A DNA stretch of 5,153 bases, taken from assembly GCA_002436765.1 (NCBI GenBank), contig DJNI01000034.1:14965-20117 (forward strand). Reading direction: 5' to 3'. The DNA comes from Clostridiales bacterium UBA6468. Its GTDB lineage: Bacteria; Bacillota; Clostridia; Oscillospirales; Oscillospiraceae. Positions 1 through 4,905 of the stretch are shown one piece after another. The translations under genes and the position numbers were made by a program. The notes below the pieces were generated by a model, which saw only the letters and a list, made by a program, of their open reading frames with translations, searched no databases and was not told the origin of the DNA. The first letter of the stretch is position 1, and each line of letters begins with the position of its first letter.

Positions 1-54
1 GACGATTTATTCAGAGTTTCCGTAATGCTTTTTGTTTTCCCGCATATCCTCTAC

Positions 55-60
55 AGGAGG
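55..60 (+). promoter_or_regulatory. Ribosome binding site of yunB
   Basis: A perfect AGGAGG lies 7 bases before the ATG at 68. It rules against the in-frame ATG at 62, which is only one base away, and against the in-frame TTG at 32, which lies upstream of it. It therefore fixes the yunB start at 68. Confidence 0.85.
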
Positions 61-67
61 GATGGGT

Positions 68-715
68 ATGCGCTGGCGGCTTCGGAGATTTTTTTACACG
101 CTGCTGGTTCTGGCAGTGATCGTTCTGGTGGCGTTTCTGATGCTTCGCAGCCGCTACCGGGAGATCATCACGGAGCTGGCGGAAACGCAGGTGAAAAACG
201 CCACGTCGGACTTGACCAATGACGCCATTGCCAGGCAGATTGCCAACGGCAACATTCAGTACGACCGCATCGTCTATTTTGAAAAGAATCTGGACGGCCG
301 CATCACCGCTCTGAAAACCAACATGAGCGAGATCAACCACCTGAAAACGGATATCCTGAACATTATCAACGACGAAATTTTAGCCCTGGACACCGCGGAC
401 ATCGGCATACCCCTGGGGAGTCTGTTCCTGCCGGAGTTTTTCTCCGGAAAAGGCCCGGCGATCCCGGTACACATTCTGTCCATCCGCAACAGCGACGCCA
501 CGTTTGAAAGCAATTTTTCCCAGGCCGGTATCAACCAGACGCTCCACCAGCTAAACATGATCGTCAGCGTGGACGTGTCGGTTCTGGTCATGGGGGAGAC
601 GGACAGCTTTACCATCCATTCGGAGGTCGTGGTGGCGGAGACGGTGATCATCGGCGATGTACCCAGCACTTATTTACAGACCGGAGGATATTATGGAAGC
701 CAAAGAGAGAATTGA
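68..715 (+). CDS. yunB: Sporulation protein YunB
   Basis: A 215-residue predicted membrane-anchored sporulation protein of the YunB family. In Bacillus, YunB is a mother-cell sporulation protein needed for proper spore formation; its biochemical activity is not known to me. Visible features: a basic N-terminus (MRWRLRR), one hydrophobic segment at about residues 8-26, then a soluble region. That region includes an Asn/Ala/Ile-rich helix (about 40-62), a PLG...FSGKGPAIPV segment (about 115-134) and the family-like end AETVIIGDVPSTY (190-202). The ATG at 68 is chosen because AGGAGG sits 7 bases upstream. The last 13 or so residues after VPSTY are an unconserved-looking tail, and its coding DNA overlaps the start of ligA. 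No convincing promoter is visible in bases 1-54, so the gene may be expressed from an upstream gene outside the window. Identification rests on family resemblance recalled by eye. Confidence 0.85.
   Translation: MRWRLRRFFYTLLVLAVIVLVAFLMLRSRYREIITELAETQVKNATSDLTNDAIARQIANGNIQYDRIVYFEKNLDGRITALKTNMSEINHLKTDILNIINDEILALDTADIGIPLGSLFLPEFFSGKGPAIPVHILSIRNSDATFESNFSQAGINQTLHQLNMIVSVDVSVLVMGETDSFTIHSEVVVAETVIIGDVPSTYLQTGGYYGSQREN
683..687 (+). promoter_or_regulatory. Ribosome binding site of ligA
   Basis: GGAGG lies 5 bases before the ATG at 693, inside the end of yunB. It favours this start over the in-frame ATG at 657, which has no purine-rich site at a suitable distance and would add 12 residues absent from typical LigA N-termini. 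Confidence 0.75.
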
Positions 716-2666
716 CCAGCTGACCGATCAGCTGAAGGAGGCGGGCTACCGCTATTACGTCCTGGACGACCCGACCATGGAGGACTACGAATACGACCGG
801 CTTTACCGGGAGCTGGAGGAGCTGGAAAGCGCCCACCCGGAGCTGGCGCGGGCAGATTCTCCCACGAAGCGGGTGGGTGGGGAAGTGCTGAGCCAGTTTG
901 AGAAGGTGACTCACCCCGTGCCGCTGATGAGCTTACAGGACGTGTTCAGCATGGAAGAGCTGAACGATTTTCTGGAAAAGACCATCGCTGCCGAGGGCAA
1001 TGCGGCGTTTTCCGTGGAACCGAAGATCGACGGTCTTTCCGTGGCGCTGGAATATGTGGACGGGAAATTCGTCCGGGGCGCGACCCGGGGCGACGGCACG
1101 GTAGGGGAGGACGTGACGGAAAACCTGAAGACCATCCGTTCCATCCCCATGACCCTGGCCGGCGCGCCTTCCCGGCTTATCGTCCGGGGCGAGGTCTTCA
1201 TGCCGAAAAAGAGCTTTGAAAAGCTGAACATGCGTCAGGAGGCGCTGGGAAAGCCCCTGTTCGCCAATCCCCGGAACGCCGCCGCCGGGTCGCTGCGGCA
1301 GCTTGATCCGAAAATCGCGGCGAAGCGGGGACTGGACATCTATATTTTCAACGTCCAGCTTGCGGAGGGCGTGGGATTTACCGGGCACACCCAGTCGCTG
1401 GAATACCTGAAAGGGCTTAAATTCAAAGTAATTCCCCATAAAAAGCTGTCCAAAGTTTCTGAAATTGACGAGGAAGTTCTGTCCATCAACGAAAACCGGG
1501 AGAAGCTGATCTGCGATATCGACGGCGCAGTCATCAAGGTGGACGATCTTTCCCAGCGGGAACGGCTGGGAAATACCGCCAAATTCCCCAAGTGGGCGGT
1601 GGCCTACAAGTATCCTCCGGAGATCAAGCCTACCGTGGTGGAGGACATCGTGGTGCAGGTGGGAAGAACCGGCGTGCTGACCCCAAAGGCGGTGGTACGG
1701 CCTGTCCGTCTGGCAGGAACGACGGTGACGAGCGCCACGCTGCACAATCAGGATTTCATCCGGGAGCGGGACATCCGCATCGGCGATACCGTTCTCATCC
1801 GCAAGGCGGGGGAGATCATCCCGGAAATTCTGGAGGTCGATCTTTCCAAACGCCCGAAGGGGACTGCGGCCTATCATATGCCGGATCGCTGCCCGGTCTG
1901 CGGCGCGCCGGTGGAGCAGGACGAGGACGGCGCATTTCTGCGCTGCACCGGGGCGGAGTGTCCCGCCCAGCTCAGCCGGAACATTGCTCACTTTGTCAGC
2001 CGGGATGCCATGGACATCGACGGCCTTGGCGCGGCCATTGTGGACGCGCTGATCGAAAAGGGGCTGATCAAGTCCCCGGCGGATATTTACTATCTGACCC
2101 TGGACGACGTAAAGAGCCTGTGGAAGGCCGGTTCCGCGGCGGCGAAGAAGCTCCTCGCCGCCATCGAGGCCAGCAAGTCGCAGGACGTCAGCCGCCTGAT
2201 CTACGCCCTGGGCATCCGTCAGGTGGGGGCGAAGACCGGCAAGGTGCTTGCCTCTGCCTTCGGGAATCTGGACGGCCTGATGGCCGCGTCGGTGGAGGAG
2301 CTGACGGAGGTCCCCGACGTGGGCGCCGTCACCGCCGAGAATATCTACCAGTGGTTCCGGCAGTCGCAGTCCAGGCACATGGTGGAGCGTCTGCGGCAGG
2401 CAGGAGTCAATTTTGAAAGCAAACGGGTCATCACCGATGCCCGATTCGCCGGGAAGATTTTCGTGCTTACAGGTGCGCTGAGCAAATTCACCCGGGAGGA
2501 AGCCACGGAGAAAATCGAGCTTCTGGGCGGCAAGGCGTCCGGCTCCGTGTCGAAAAAGACCAGCTTCGTGGTGGTGGGCGAAAACGCCGGCTCCAAGGAG
2601 CGCAAGGCAAGAGAGCTGGGAATCCCCATCCTCACGGAAGACGAATTTCTAAAAATGATACGGTAA
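693..2666 (+). CDS. ligA: NAD-dependent DNA ligase LigA
   Basis: A 657-residue cytoplasmic enzyme that seals nicks in DNA using NAD+ (EC 6.5.1.2), needed for Okazaki fragment joining and repair. The length is normal for the family. Domains in order: Ia NAD-binding region (1-70, with YYVLDDPTMEDYEYDRLYREL), adenylation domain with the nucleotidyl-accepting Lys111 in KIDG, and the TRGDGTVGEDVT motif at 131-142. These are followed by the NPRNAAAGSLRQLDP motif (192-206), CDIDGAVIKVDD (274-285), and an OB fold beginning about 315 (VGRTGVLTPKAVV). A four-cysteine zinc finger follows (C400, C403, C418, C423), then helix-hairpin-helix repeats (about 440-575, including GIRQVGAKTGKVLA) and a C-terminal BRCT domain (about 584-657). 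All key residues are present, so the gene looks intact and functional. The start codon lies 23 bases inside yunB, which suggests co-transcription and translational coupling. It ends just before a strong hairpin terminator. Confidence 0.98.
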   Translation: MEAKERIDQLTDQLKEAGYRYYVLDDPTMEDYEYDRLYRELEELESAHPELARADSPTKRVGGEVLSQFEKVTHPVPLMSLQDVFSMEELNDFLEKTIAAEGNAAFSVEPKIDGLSVALEYVDGKFVRGATRGDGTVGEDVTENLKTIRSIPMTLAGAPSRLIVRGEVFMPKKSFEKLNMRQEALGKPLFANPRNAAAGSLRQLDPKIAAKRGLDIYIFNVQLAEGVGFTGHTQSLEYLKGLKFKVIPHKKLSKVSEIDEEVLSINENREKLICDIDGAVIKVDDLSQRERLGNTAKFPKWAVAYKYPPEIKPTVVEDIVVQVGRTGVLTPKAVVRPVRLAGTTVTSATLHNQDFIRERDIRIGDTVLIRKAGEIIPEILEVDLSKRPKGTAAYHMPDRCPVCGAPVEQDEDGAFLRCTGAECPAQLSRNIAHFVSRDAMDIDGLGAAIVDALIEKGLIKSPADIYYLTLDDVKSLWKAGSAAAKKLLAAIEASKSQDVSRLIYALGIRQVGAKTGKVLASAFGNLDGLMAASVEELTEVPDVGAVTAENIYQWFRQSQSRHMVERLRQAGVNFESKRVITDARFAGKIFVLTGALSKFTREEATEKIELLGGKASGSVSKKTSFVVVGENAGSKERKARELGIPILTEDEFLKMIR

Positions 2667-2670
2667 ACAG

Positions 2671-2704
2671 AAACGCTGCAAAGGATTTTTCCCTTGCAGC
2701 GTTT
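2671..2704. terminator. Bidirectional intrinsic terminator between convergent genes
   Basis: The arms AAACGCTGCAA (2671-2681) and TTGCAGCGTTT (2694-2704) pair over 11 bp. After one A/C mismatch, GG/CC (2683-2684 with 2691-2692) adds two pairs, with an ATTTTT loop. On the plus strand the stem ends in GTTTTC after ligA. On the minus strand it ends in GTTTCTGTTT after the ANTAR gene. It sits 4 bases after the ligA stop and 22 bases beyond the ANTAR gene stop, so it can serve both. The U tracts are short, so efficiency may be modest. Confidence 0.85.
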
Positions 2705-2726
2705 TCACATGTAGTTTGTCGGGCAG

Positions 2727-3311
2727 TCAGGCATAGGTCTTGATGATTCCCAGGGCGATCTCCCGTCTGGTCGTGCACCGATCCATGGCCTGCTTTTCAA
2801 TGTGGCGGTGGGCTTCGGTTTCGGTCATTTTCAGCTGCTCGATGAGCAGCCATTTCGCCCGGTTCACCAGACGGATCTCCTCCATCTTTTCTTCCACGGA
2901 GGTGGCCTTTTCCTCCATGCGCCGCAGGCGCTCCCGGGCGGAAACCAGCCATTTCAGGCTTTGGTTCAGCAGCAGCGCAGAGGTGGGCTTTGCCAGCGTG
3001 AATACGCCCTGAGCCGTGAGTCTTGCCTCCACCTCGCCGTAGACCTCCGATTTTGCCAGCAGCAGTACCACTGTGCCGGACTGATTGCAGGCGTCAATGG
3101 CGAAGCGGGTTCCGAAATCGTCAGGCAGGGGAGCATTGATGATGACAAGATCGTAGGTCTTGTTCACCATCTCCCGCCGCGCCGCCGTGATATTGCCCAC
3201 AAAACGAACCGGATAATACTCCGAACCGGGGAGCATTGCGGCAAAGGCTTCGTTGAATTTCTGCGCGGCAGATACCACCAGAACGCTGTACGTCCGGTCG
3301 CTGAAAACCAT
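2727..3311 (-). CDS. ANTAR-domain RNA-binding regulator with degenerate receiver
   Basis: A 194-residue predicted cytoplasmic transcription antiterminator. Residues about 8-120 have the alternating pattern of a response-regulator receiver (YSVLVVS, YDLVIINAPLPD, GTVVLLLAKSE, GVFTLAKP). Residues about 122-145 look like a helical linker, and about 140-192 form an ANTAR domain. The ANTAR part shows the family's hallmark residues: AK at 152-153, ETEAH at 164-168, AM at 175-176 and a final II at 189-190. ANTAR proteins (AmiR, NasR, EutV) bind paired hexaloop hairpins in leader RNAs and prevent termination. The receiver is degenerate: the phosphorylated Asp position is Asn59, the acidic pair after strand 1 is Ser14-Ala15, and the strand-4 Thr/Ser is Leu85. 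The strand-5 Lys-Pro (108-109) remains. Control is therefore probably by ligand or protein binding, not by phosphorylation. The gene follows the glutamine synthetase-like gene after 35 bases and has AAGGAGG 10 bases before its ATG, so the two likely form an operon. Its most obvious candidate target is the glnN leader nearby. Confidence 0.92.
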   Translation of the reverse strand: MVFSDRTYSVLVVSAAQKFNEAFAAMLPGSEYYPVRFVGNITAARREMVNKTYDLVIINAPLPDDFGTRFAIDACNQSGTVVLLLAKSEVYGEVEARLTAQGVFTLAKPTSALLLNQSLKWLVSARERLRRMEEKATSVEEKMEEIRLVNRAKWLLIEQLKMTETEAHRHIEKQAMDRCTTRREIALGIIKTYA

Positions 3312-3321
3312 GGTAATGCTC

Positions 3322-3330
3322 CCTCCTTTC
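3322..3330 (-). promoter_or_regulatory. Ribosome binding site of the ANTAR regulator gene
   Basis: GAAAGGAGG on the minus strand (CCTCCTTTC as written) lies 10 bases before the ATG at 3311. It falls in the 35-base gap after the glutamine synthetase-like gene. No promoter is seen in that gap, which supports transcription as a two-gene operon. Confidence 0.75.
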
Positions 3331-3346
3331 AGAGTTTTTGTAGAGT

Positions 3347-4552
3347 TTACCGCCCGGTGAAGAACGCAATCAGGGACTGGGGAAGGTGCTGGGCAATGAA
3401 ATTGCTGTCTGCGGCATACTTTGCCGCGTCGGCCAGCGACTTGGGAAGGGTCGCAAGGGTCACGTCTCTGGAATCCGCCGTGTGGAGATTGACGTTGCAG
3501 GCTTCCGGGAGAGCAATGTCCTTCTCAATTCCGGAAAGTCCCGCCCAGATCAGCAGTGCAAAGGCAAGATAGGGATTGGCGGTGCAGTCGGGGCTGCGCA
3601 GCTCGAAGCGCCGGTATTCACCGGAGGCGGCGGGGACGCGAATGAGCTGGGAGCGGTTGTTGCTGGACCAGGAAATGTACTTCGGCGCCTTGTGTCCGCC
3701 CAGGCGGCTGTAGGACTGCTCGGTGGGGTTGAGAAACAGGGTCATGTCCGTGATTTTGTCCAGAATACCGCCCATTGCCCGGTGCATGAGGTTTTCCGCG
3801 CCGCCCTGAACGGATATATTGATGTGAAATCCGCTGCCGGGGCGTCCATCCAGAGGCTTGGGGGAGAAGTCCGCATACAGCCCGTTCCGGGCGGCGATGG
3901 TTTTGACGACGGTAAGGAAGGTGACGGCATTGTCCGCGGCGGACAGAGGATCGGAATAGCGAAAATCCACCTCGTTCTGGCCGGGGCCTTCCTCGTGGTG
4001 GGAGGATTCCGGCCGGATTCCCATCCGCTCCAGGGTCAGGCAGATCTCCCGACGGATATTTTCACATCCGTCCTCCGGCGCCACGTCCATGTAAGCGGCC
4101 TGGTCGTAGGGCATGTCTGTGACTTTTCCGTTTTCGTCCAGCCGGAACAGGTAGAATTCCAGCTCGGAGCCGAAGGAGAAGGTGAAGCCAGCTTTCGCGG
4201 CGTCGGCCACGGCCTGCTTGAGAATGCCCCGGGTATCATGGGCAAAGGACGTGCCGTCCGGGTGGGTGATGGAGCAGAACATCCGCACCACGCTCCCATG
4301 CTCCGGCCGCCAGGGCAGCAGGGCAATGGTGGAAGCGTCAGGGTGGAGAAACAGGTCGGAATTTACCTCGTCACCGAAGCCTGCAAGGGCGGAAGCGTCG
4401 ATGGCAATGCCGTACTTGAAGGCACGCTCCAGCTCGTGGGGCATGATGGAGATATTCTTGGGTCTGCCGAAGCAGTCGCAGAACGCAAGGCGGATGAACT
4501 TCACGTCCTCCTCCTGGATGAATTGTATGACCTCCTGGGGCGTATATTTCAT
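3347..4552 (-). CDS. glnA: Short type I glutamine synthetase family protein
   Basis: A 401-residue member of the GlnA family, which makes glutamine from glutamate, ammonia and ATP in the cytoplasm, usually as a dodecamer. The N-terminal beta-grasp domain spans about 1-95 (FIRLAFCDCFGRPKNISI) and the catalytic domain follows. By eye alignment with Salmonella GS, these residues are present: Asp52 (Asp50), Glu130 and Glu132 (Glu129/131), Glu187 and Glu194 (Glu212/220, in SHHEEGPGQNEVDF), His243 in KPLDGRPGSGFHINIS (His269), Arg283 (Arg321), and Glu317/Arg319 in RFELRSPD (Glu357/Arg359). Two departures stand out. The flap Glu327 of YEAP aligns with Lys288 in HKAP. The protein also ends about 30 or more residues earlier than common GSI enzymes, with no Tyr where the adenylylated Tyr397 lies. 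The ATG at 4552 is chosen because AGGAAGG lies upstream; the in-frame TTG at 4597 has no ribosome site. It is co-transcribed with the ANTAR gene. True GS activity is likely but not certain: it could be a gamma-glutamyl ligase for another amine, or a sensor. Confidence 0.9.
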   Translation of the reverse strand: MKYTPQEVIQFIQEEDVKFIRLAFCDCFGRPKNISIMPHELERAFKYGIAIDASALAGFGDEVNSDLFLHPDASTIALLPWRPEHGSVVRMFCSITHPDGTSFAHDTRGILKQAVADAAKAGFTFSFGSELEFYLFRLDENGKVTDMPYDQAAYMDVAPEDGCENIRREICLTLERMGIRPESSHHEEGPGQNEVDFRYSDPLSAADNAVTFLTVVKTIAARNGLYADFSPKPLDGRPGSGFHINISVQGGAENLMHRAMGGILDKITDMTLFLNPTEQSYSRLGGHKAPKYISWSSNNRSQLIRVPAASGEYRRFELRSPDCTANPYLAFALLIWAGLSGIEKDIALPEACNVNLHTADSRDVTLATLPKSLADAAKYAADSNFIAQHLPQSLIAFFTGR

Positions 4553-4563
4553 ACAGCAACCAA

Positions 4564-4570
4564 CCTTCCT
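4564..4570 (-). promoter_or_regulatory. Ribosome binding site of the glnA-like gene
   Basis: AGGAAGG on the minus strand (CCTTCCT as written) lies 11 bases before the ATG at 4552. The spacing is slightly long, but this is the only purine-rich site near any possible start. It excludes the upstream TTG at 4597. Confidence 0.6.
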
Positions 4571-4610
4571 GCCCGACACGCGGTAAAATTCAAACAAATG
4601 AAGTCAAATT

Positions 4611-4637
4611 AAAAGGAAAAGCAACGGGATTCTCCCG
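4611..4637 (-). terminator. Weak terminator-like hairpin in the glnA leader
   Basis: On the minus strand CGGGA and TCCCG (4637-4633 with 4629-4625) form a 5 bp stem with a GAA loop. It is followed by TTGCTTTTCCTTTT. It lies about 35-60 bases after the predicted transcription start and could act as a weak attenuator. The stem is short and the U tract interrupted, so this may be only a small hairpin. The ANTAR-type loop (A at 1, G at 4) is not seen here. Confidence 0.3.
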
Positions 4638-4664
4638 GAAAAGCCAAACCTTCCCGGAAAGCCC
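4631..4664. repeat. Two tandem CCCGGAAA-type repeats in the glnA leader
   Basis: On the plus strand TCTCCCGGAAAAGCC (4631-4645) and CTTCCCGGAAAGCCC (4650-4664) are near-copies offset by about 19-20 bases, or nearly two helical turns. They lie just downstream of the predicted glnA start point. The core TTCCCGGAA recurs once more at 4859-4867 in the glnN leader. They could be protein-binding half sites or parts of RNA hairpins (CTT-TCCGGG-AAG on the minus strand gives a six-base loop). Confidence 0.5.
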
Positions 4665-4678
4665 TTGTCCCCGAAATT

Positions 4679-4707
4679 ATTATATTCAAATAATCGAGCC
4701 TTGTCAA
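4679..4707 (-). promoter_or_regulatory. Sigma-A type promoter of the glnA-ANTAR operon
   Basis: On the minus strand TTGACA (4707-4702), a 17-base spacer and TATAAT (4684-4679) match the vegetative consensus at every position. Transcription would start near 4672, giving a leader of about 120 bases before the ATG at 4552. A promoter this strong suggests that any control acts by repression or at the leader. Confidence 0.88.
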
Positions 4708-4720
4708 TCTGTCCAAAGGC

Positions 4721-4734
4721 AAAAAACTTTTTTT
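4721..4734. promoter_or_regulatory. A/T tract between divergent promoters, possible shared UP element
   Basis: Six A, one C and seven T lie in the 37 bases between the two -35 boxes. The tract falls at about -46 to -59 relative to the predicted glnN start and at about -49 to -62 relative to the glnA start. This is the zone where RNA polymerase alpha subunits contact UP elements, so it may boost both promoters or bend the DNA. The role is inferred from sequence and position. Confidence 0.45.
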
Positions 4735-4744
4735 GTGCAGGGTG

Positions 4745-4773
4745 TTGACAAATGGGAAAAGATGGTGTAGAAT
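4745..4773 (+). promoter_or_regulatory. Sigma-A type promoter of glnN
   Basis: TTGACA (4745-4750), a 17-base spacer and TAGAAT (4768-4773) form a near-perfect vegetative promoter, with one mismatch in the -10 box. Transcription would start near 4780, a few bases before the leader hairpins, leaving about 125 bases before the glnN ATG. Confidence 0.88.
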
Positions 4774-4784
4774 GCCCACTGTGA

Positions 4785-4798
4785 AGGCAAGGACGTCT
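4785..4798 (+). promoter_or_regulatory. Candidate ANTAR-target hexaloop hairpin in the glnN leader
   Basis: AGGC (4785-4788) and GTCT (4795-4798) can pair (A-U, G-C, G-U, C-G) and close a six-base loop, AAGGAC (4789-4794). The loop has A at position 1 and G at position 4, the pattern known for ANTAR-binding leader hairpins. The hairpin uses most of the 5' arm of the terminator at 4786-4826, so the two folds exclude each other. The stem is weak and would need protein to be stable. A second canonical hexaloop is not clear: the next hairpin is CGAG (4800-4803) with CTCG (4810-4813) around TGTACG. An ANTAR protein is encoded 1.6 kb away, which supports the reading. Confidence 0.5.
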
Positions 4799-4835
4799 CC
4801 GAGTGTACGCTCGTCGCGTCCTTGCCGTCTTTTTT
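4786..4835 (+). terminator. Leader terminator (attenuator) upstream of glnN
   Basis: GGCAAGGACG (4786-4795) and CGTCCTTGCC (4817-4826) pair perfectly over 10 bp and are followed by GTCTTTTTT (4827-4835). An inner CGAG/CTCG hairpin (4800-4813) caps the stem. It starts only about 6 bases after the predicted transcription start and precedes the glnN ATG by about 70 bases. It would stop transcription before glnN unless relieved, so it is an attenuator and not the end of another gene. No other gene lies upstream on this strand. Confidence 0.85.
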
Positions 4836-4890
4836 ATTTTCGGCGGTTCGGGCGGGTATTCCCGGAACGTCCAAACATTGAAAAAGGTGA
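4836..4890 (+). other. Rest of glnN leader, small GC hairpin
   Basis: Between the attenuator and the glnN ribosome site, CGGG (4853-4856) and CCCG (4861-4864) can close a TATT loop. Alternatively GTTC-GGG pairs with CCC-G-GAAC across 4846-4868 with one bulged G. This stretch also carries the third TTCCCGGAA copy (4859-4867). No open reading frame or second terminator is evident. Confidence 0.35.
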
Positions 4891-4897
4891 AAAGGAG
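4891..4897 (+). promoter_or_regulatory. Ribosome binding site of glnN
   Basis: AAAGGAG lies 8 bases before the ATG at 4906, the only start with good spacing. The resulting N-terminus matches the usual beginning of type III glutamine synthetases. Confidence 0.8.
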
Positions 4898-4905
4898 CGT
4901 TTGTT

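Noticed and set aside
21..50. Possible sporulation sigma-E promoter (CATATCCT at 43-50) before yunB
   Set aside because: The -10-like match is partial and no suitable -35 is seen. Transcription would start on or next to the ribosome site at 55-60.
32..67. Upstream TTG (32) or ATG (62) start for yunB
   Set aside because: The AGGAGG at 55-60 is downstream of TTG 32 and only one base from ATG 62, while ATG 68 has a 7-base spacing.
933..2378. A 481-codon minus-strand open frame opposite ligA
   Set aside because: It lies wholly within ligA, whose product matches every known domain. The antisense product is rich in Arg, His and Gly with no recognisable domain, as expected of a GC-rich shadow frame.
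1592..2416. A 274-codon plus-strand open frame in another frame of ligA
   Set aside because: Low-complexity Gly/Arg-rich translation inside ligA; a frame-shifted shadow.
4597..4597. TTG at 4597 as the start of the glutamine synthetase-like gene
   Set aside because: No ribosome site precedes it, and the extra 15 residues do not resemble GS N-termini. MKYTPQEV from 4552 does.
3386..4612. A 408-codon plus-strand open frame opposite the glutamine synthetase-like gene
   Set aside because: It is antisense to a gene with clear catalytic motifs. It has no domain of its own and no convincing ribosome site.
4797..4812. Alternative second ANTAR loop AGTGTA (A at 1, G at 4) at 4802-4807
   Set aside because: It would be closed by only two base pairs before a mismatch. 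The competing CGAG/CTCG hairpin is clearly stronger, so a canonical second loop is not claimed.
4786..4826. The same inverted repeat as a minus-strand terminator or glnA leader element
   Set aside because: On the minus strand the stem is followed by TTCACAG with no U tract. It also lies upstream of the predicted glnA promoter, so it is not transcribed in the glnA leader.
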